From Lachnospiraceae bacterium (lineage in GTDB: Bacteria; Bacillota_A; Clostridia; Lachnospirales; Lachnospiraceae), in the NCBI GenBank assembly GCA_028694115.1, contig JAQUUB010000168.1, forward strand, positions 1 to 6,780: a stretch of 6,780 nt of DNA. Reading direction: 5' to 3'. Made by a program: the position numbers and the translations under genes. This document shows positions 4,663 through 6,780 of this stretch, piece by piece. The stretch's first letter is position 1, and each line of letters opens with the position of its first letter. A model generated the notes under the pieces. It did no database searches, had not been told where the DNA came from, and worked only from the letters and a program-made list of their open reading frames with translations.

Positions 4663-5211
4663 ATGGCAAGACAAAGTAAAGATGAAAAAATTGAATGCTT
4701 AGAGAAAAGGTTGGCATTGAATCTTGAAATTTTAGAACAAGTTTCAAAACGAAATGCAGAACTAGTGGAGGTAGAAGAAGGAACATTTATGCACAGTCCA
4801 ACTTATCTGCAAATGAAAGAGAAAATTAGCTTTTTGGAGAACATAAATAAACTAAATGATATGCATGTAGCCAGTATTAAGAAAAGTTCTCTTGTTGTGG
4901 AAGATTATGTAAGACAGATTTATGAAGATAACAAGAAATTAACATCTGAAAAAGCAGATATAGAATATTTTGTAGGTATTACTGAAAATTGGCGTGATGC
5001 CATGGAGTACGAAAAACTCAAGAAAGAAATATGTGAATTGCAAGGAAAAATTGAGCAAAAAAATCTATCTATTCAGGATAGAGATGCAGAAATAGAAAGT
5101 CTTCAGGAAAGGTTGGCACAAAAAGAAGCTGCAGATCAGGAAGCAAAAAGAAAAGAGGAACAGCAGGAGAGCATCAGTGCAGTCCCTATATTTCGGAGAG
5201 GTGGTCGTTAA
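4663..5211 (+). CDS. Coiled-coil protein of unknown function (182 aa)
   Basis: The start is the ATG at 4663, placed six bases after a perfect AGGAGG (4651-4656). An in-frame UUG at 4639 overlaps the methylase end and is not needed. The protein is hydrophilic and mostly helical. A first charged segment covers residues 5-40, a second 49-75, and a long heptad-like stretch about 113-170 (EYEKLKKEICELQGKIEQ, then EIESLQERLAQKEAA). It ends in a basic tail IFRRGGR. There is no membrane segment, signal peptide or recognisable catalytic motif. It follows the methylase by 13 bases and precedes the YopX gene by two, so translation is probably coupled. It may be a structural or scaffold protein of the element. 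The family is not recognised. Confidence 0.75.
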   Translation: MARQSKDEKIECLEKRLALNLEILEQVSKRNAELVEVEEGTFMHSPTYLQMKEKISFLENINKLNDMHVASIKKSSLVVEDYVRQIYEDNKKLTSEKADIEYFVGITENWRDAMEYEKLKKEICELQGKIEQKNLSIQDRDAEIESLQERLAQKEAADQEAKRKEEQQESISAVPIFRRGGR

Positions 5212-5213
5212 AA

Positions 5214-5630
5214 ATGATAAAGATTTATGAATATAGGGCGTGGCATGAAGCTATAAAGAAAATGTGTGAAGTATATTATATTAACTGGGATTTAGAAGAA
5301 GTTGGAATATGCATGGAAGGTACTTGCACTACAGTACCTATGAAAAGTGTAATTTTAATGCGTAATACTGGAAAAAAAGATATATCTGGAGAAGATATTT
5401 TTGAAGGGGATTTTATTGAGAGCCACCAGGGAACACAAATTCTGGCTATTTTAATGCTTGTAAAATATGGAACGTACGATGCCTACTGTCCGGCCGATAA
5501 GGAGTATATGGATAATGTAGGTTTCTTTGTAGAAGCTGTTGGGTATCCACCAATGCCAGTAGGACCATTGTCGGATTATGCAAAAGTCATAGGAAATGTA
5601 TATGAAAACGCAGACTGGTTGGATGAGTAA
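5214..5630 (+). CDS. YopX-family phage protein
   Basis: This 138-residue protein shows the signature order of the YopX family, named for Bacillus phage SPbeta YopX. Near the start is YEYRAWHEAIKKM (5-17, family form FRAWDKENKKM). The segment LMRNTGKKDISGEDIFEGDFI (48-68, family form [21 protein letters not shown]) follows, and the C-terminal VIGNVYENADWL (125-136) closes it. The middle holds a small SH3-like/beta core. YopX proteins are common in phages and mobile elements, and no molecular function is established to my knowledge. The ATG lies two bases after the upstream stop; the GGAGAGGTGG at 5195-5204 inside the upstream gene serves as ribosome binding site. It supports phage ancestry of this stretch. 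Confidence 0.85.
   Translation: MIKIYEYRAWHEAIKKMCEVYYINWDLEEVGICMEGTCTTVPMKSVILMRNTGKKDISGEDIFEGDFIESHQGTQILAILMLVKYGTYDAYCPADKEYMDNVGFFVEAVGYPPMPVGPLSDYAKVIGNVYENADWLDE
5318..5339. repeat. Perfect inverted repeat within the YopX gene
   Basis: AGGTACT (5318-5324) and AGTACCT (5333-5339) are perfect 7-bp arms around eight bases. The GGTACT core also occurs in the array at 12-103. It may be chance in coding sequence; it is listed because of the shared core. Confidence 0.35.
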
Positions 5631-5650
5631 ATGTAGAGAGTGGAGAAATT

Positions 5651-5791
5651 ATGGATAATAAAAAATGTGTTTATTGTACTTATTATGGGATAGTAGTGGA
5701 TGATCCATTGCAAAGATTACAGTGCTTGTGGCAACCGAATGAAGAAAATGGTTATTCTTTACCCTGTGAAATAGATGAGGATGAAGAATAA
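5651..5791 (+). CDS. Small four-cysteine protein, putative zinc-binding (46 aa)
   Basis: The ATG at 5651 follows GGAG (5642-5645) by five bases and starts 20 bases after the YopX stop. The protein begins MDNKKCVYCTYYG, with a CxxC knuckle at residues 6 and 9. Two further cysteines, at 25 (LQCLW) and 39 (LPCEI), could complete a four-cysteine zinc site. The C-terminus is strongly acidic (EIDEDEE). Small proteins of this shape occur widely in phage and plasmid operons and often mediate protein or nucleic-acid contacts, but none is recognised specifically here. Codon use and spacing match the neighbours, so the frame is likely real. Confidence 0.65.
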   Translation: MDNKKCVYCTYYGIVVDDPLQRLQCLWQPNEENGYSLPCEIDEDEE

Positions 5792-5821
5792 ACTATTAAC
5801 TAAAGTAAAAAAGAAAATATA

Positions 5822-5914
5822 GCGGCGGTACTCCAGCTGGTAGAGAGACGGATGTAAGCAATGTCAATAAGCCTTGCATCTATGATGTCGCAGGTTCAAA
5901 TCCTGTTCGCCGCA
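5822..5914 (+). ncRNA. tRNA-like RNA with extended anticodon-type stem, copy 2
   Basis: The acceptor stem is GCGGCGG (5822-5828) with TCGCCGC (5907-5913), seven pairs with one G-U at the inner end. Bases 8-9 are TA. The D arm is CTC-CAGCTGGTA-GAG (5831-5845), with the GG typical of a D loop. The T arm is GCAGG-TTCAAAT-CCTGT (5890-5906). The discriminator is A5914 and CCA is not encoded. The middle is 43 bases long. It forms an 8-bp stem GATGTAAG (5851-5858) with CTTGCATC (5873-5880), one G-U, and a 14-base loop; GAC (5847-5849) can also pair with GTC (5887-5889). An alternative class II variable arm GCATC-TAT-GATGT (5876-5888) is possible, but then no 5-bp anticodon stem with a seven-base loop forms. 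A degenerate or intron-bearing tRNA is the alternative. Confidence 0.72.
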
Positions 5915-5961
5915 TTTAGATATGAAATGACATAAAATATTACGGAAGGGGGACATACAAA

Positions 5962-6780
5962 TTGTACAAGCTGAAGAATACATATATTGATAGAATGATT
6001 AGCAACAAATTAAGCAGCAAAGAAATAGATTTCATTCTATATATTGCAGACAGTCAGAACGATTCTGGAAGAATAGAATCTGTGTATTATAAAGACGTAT
6101 GCAATTCCATTCATGTCTCCATTCAAAAATTCTATGATATTTTAAATTCCTTGACAGATAAAAAGATGATTTCATACGAAAAGATTCATCGTGCTGATGT
6201 TTCAGTAATATTACTCGGTAATGATTTTTCCAAAGTGGATTATGAGAAAGATAAAATAGGCTATATGAATGTAGCTGCATCCGACTTCAGGTCTGAAAAA
6301 TTTATTGATATGAAAGCTGGTTCAAAGTTGCTGTATCTCTATACACAGCGATTTATACAAGGAAAGCATATGCTTCTTGATAATTTCTATGATGAATTTA
6401 GTAAGCTCTTTAAAGTGGCAAAAAAGAGCTTACAACAGTACATACATGAGTTGAAAGAGAAAAAACTTTTATTCATAAATAAAAAGAGAAATAAATCCTA
6501 TAATTATGAAATGACAATGAAGCGAAGTACGGTACTTTATCATAAGCAAATTATTGAAAGAGAAAAAGAGTTTTATGTCAATAATATTGCAATGCTCATA
6601 AAGAGAAATTTTAATAGGTTTCTTCCAAAGATGGAATCAGATAAAATCACACACGATATTGCGAATTTGGCAGATACAAAGAGAGCAGAGAAGCACCACA
6701 ATTTTATTTCTTTAATTGTAGATGCAATAAAGGAAAGTATCAGGCAACAAAAAGACGAGGGCAAAACAGTACAAGTACTG
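5962..6780 (+). CDS. Winged-helix protein resembling replication initiators (partial, runs off the window)
   Basis: An open frame of 273 codons continues past the window end without a stop. The start is a UUG at 5962 preceded by GAAGGGGG (5944-5951) ten bases away. Two helix-rich segments look like winged-helix DNA-binding domains. One is about residues 17-85 (LSSKEIDFILYIADSQN, then VYYKDVCNSIHVSIQKFYDILNSLTDKKMISYEK). The other is about 115-188 (MKAGSKLLYLYTQRFIQGK, then FKVAKKSLQQYIHELKEKKLLFINKKRNKSYNYEM). This tandem arrangement is seen in Rep and DnaD-like plasmid proteins and in some regulators. I recall similar unnamed proteins in Lachnospiraceae mobile elements. A replication role is inference only; it could equally be a regulator. 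Its leader follows tRNA-like RNA copy 2 by 47 bases. Confidence 0.7.
   Translation, partial: MYKLKNTYIDRMISNKLSSKEIDFILYIADSQNDSGRIESVYYKDVCNSIHVSIQKFYDILNSLTDKKMISYEKIHRADVSVILLGNDFSKVDYEKDKIGYMNVAASDFRSEKFIDMKAGSKLLYLYTQRFIQGKHMLLDNFYDEFSKLFKVAKKSLQQYIHELKEKKLLFINKKRNKSYNYEMTMKRSTVLYHKQIIEREKEFYVNNIAMLIKRNFNRFLPKMESDKITHDIANLADTKRAEKHHNFISLIVDAIKESIRQQKDEGKTVQVL

Noticed and set aside
6032..6280. 82-codon minus-strand frame opposite the winged-helix gene
   Set aside because: It is antisense to a long open plus-strand frame with coherent winged-helix content and has no ribosome binding site.
6767..6780. Inverted repeat CAGTAC-AA-GTACTG at the window end
   Set aside because: It is short, lies inside a coding sequence and is cut off by the window edge; likely chance.

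Overview
The window is AT-rich and carries strong AGGAGG-type ribosome binding sites, short intergenic gaps and UUG/AUG starts. This suggests a low-GC Gram-positive host, most likely a gut Clostridia/Lachnospiraceae. The gene set points to a mobile element rather than core chromosome: ParA/ParB partition genes, two phage-type repressors, an excisionase-like DNA-binding protein, an orphan D12-class adenine methylase, a YopX-family phage protein, and a winged-helix protein of replication-initiator type. A plasmid, phage-plasmid or integrative conjugative element would all fit. No integrase, relaxase or virion gene is present to decide between them.

Layout. Positions 1-150 hold two 70-bp repeat units with matching blocks on an exact 70-bp grid. 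Positions 151-246 are AT-rich with no gene. A promoter overlapped by a perfect 17-bp palindrome drives a small XRE regulator (316-525), an excisionase-like protein (547-783) and a 59-aa basic, cysteine-containing protein (829-1008). A second XRE regulator (1463-987, minus strand) converges on these genes and overlaps the last one by 22 bases, with a terminator hairpin in the overlap. The 223-base gap 1464-1686 between this repressor and parA holds a minus-strand leader hairpin and two inverted repeats. From 1687 all genes are on the plus strand: parA, parB, a 45-aa membrane peptide and a possible 19-aa peptide. These are followed by a tRNA-like RNA, the adenine methylase, a coiled-coil protein, a YopX protein and a 46-aa four-cysteine protein. 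A second tRNA-like RNA and the winged-helix protein, cut by the window end, complete the window.

How it may work together. ParA/ParB would keep the element in dividing cells. The two XRE proteins probably set the on/off state of the left-hand module and perhaps of the parAB promoter. The methylase, YopX and coiled-coil genes look like accessory phage or plasmid functions.

The most unusual signal is the pair of tRNA-like RNAs at 3708-3791 and 5822-5914. Each has a complete 7-bp acceptor stem, a D-like arm and a near-canonical T arm with a TTCAAA loop. In place of a 5-bp anticodon stem with a 7-base loop, each can form an 8-bp stem with a 14-17-base loop. Each lies just upstream of a protein gene in the same direction, so they may be processing signals, leader regulators or mimics of tRNA rather than adaptors for translation.
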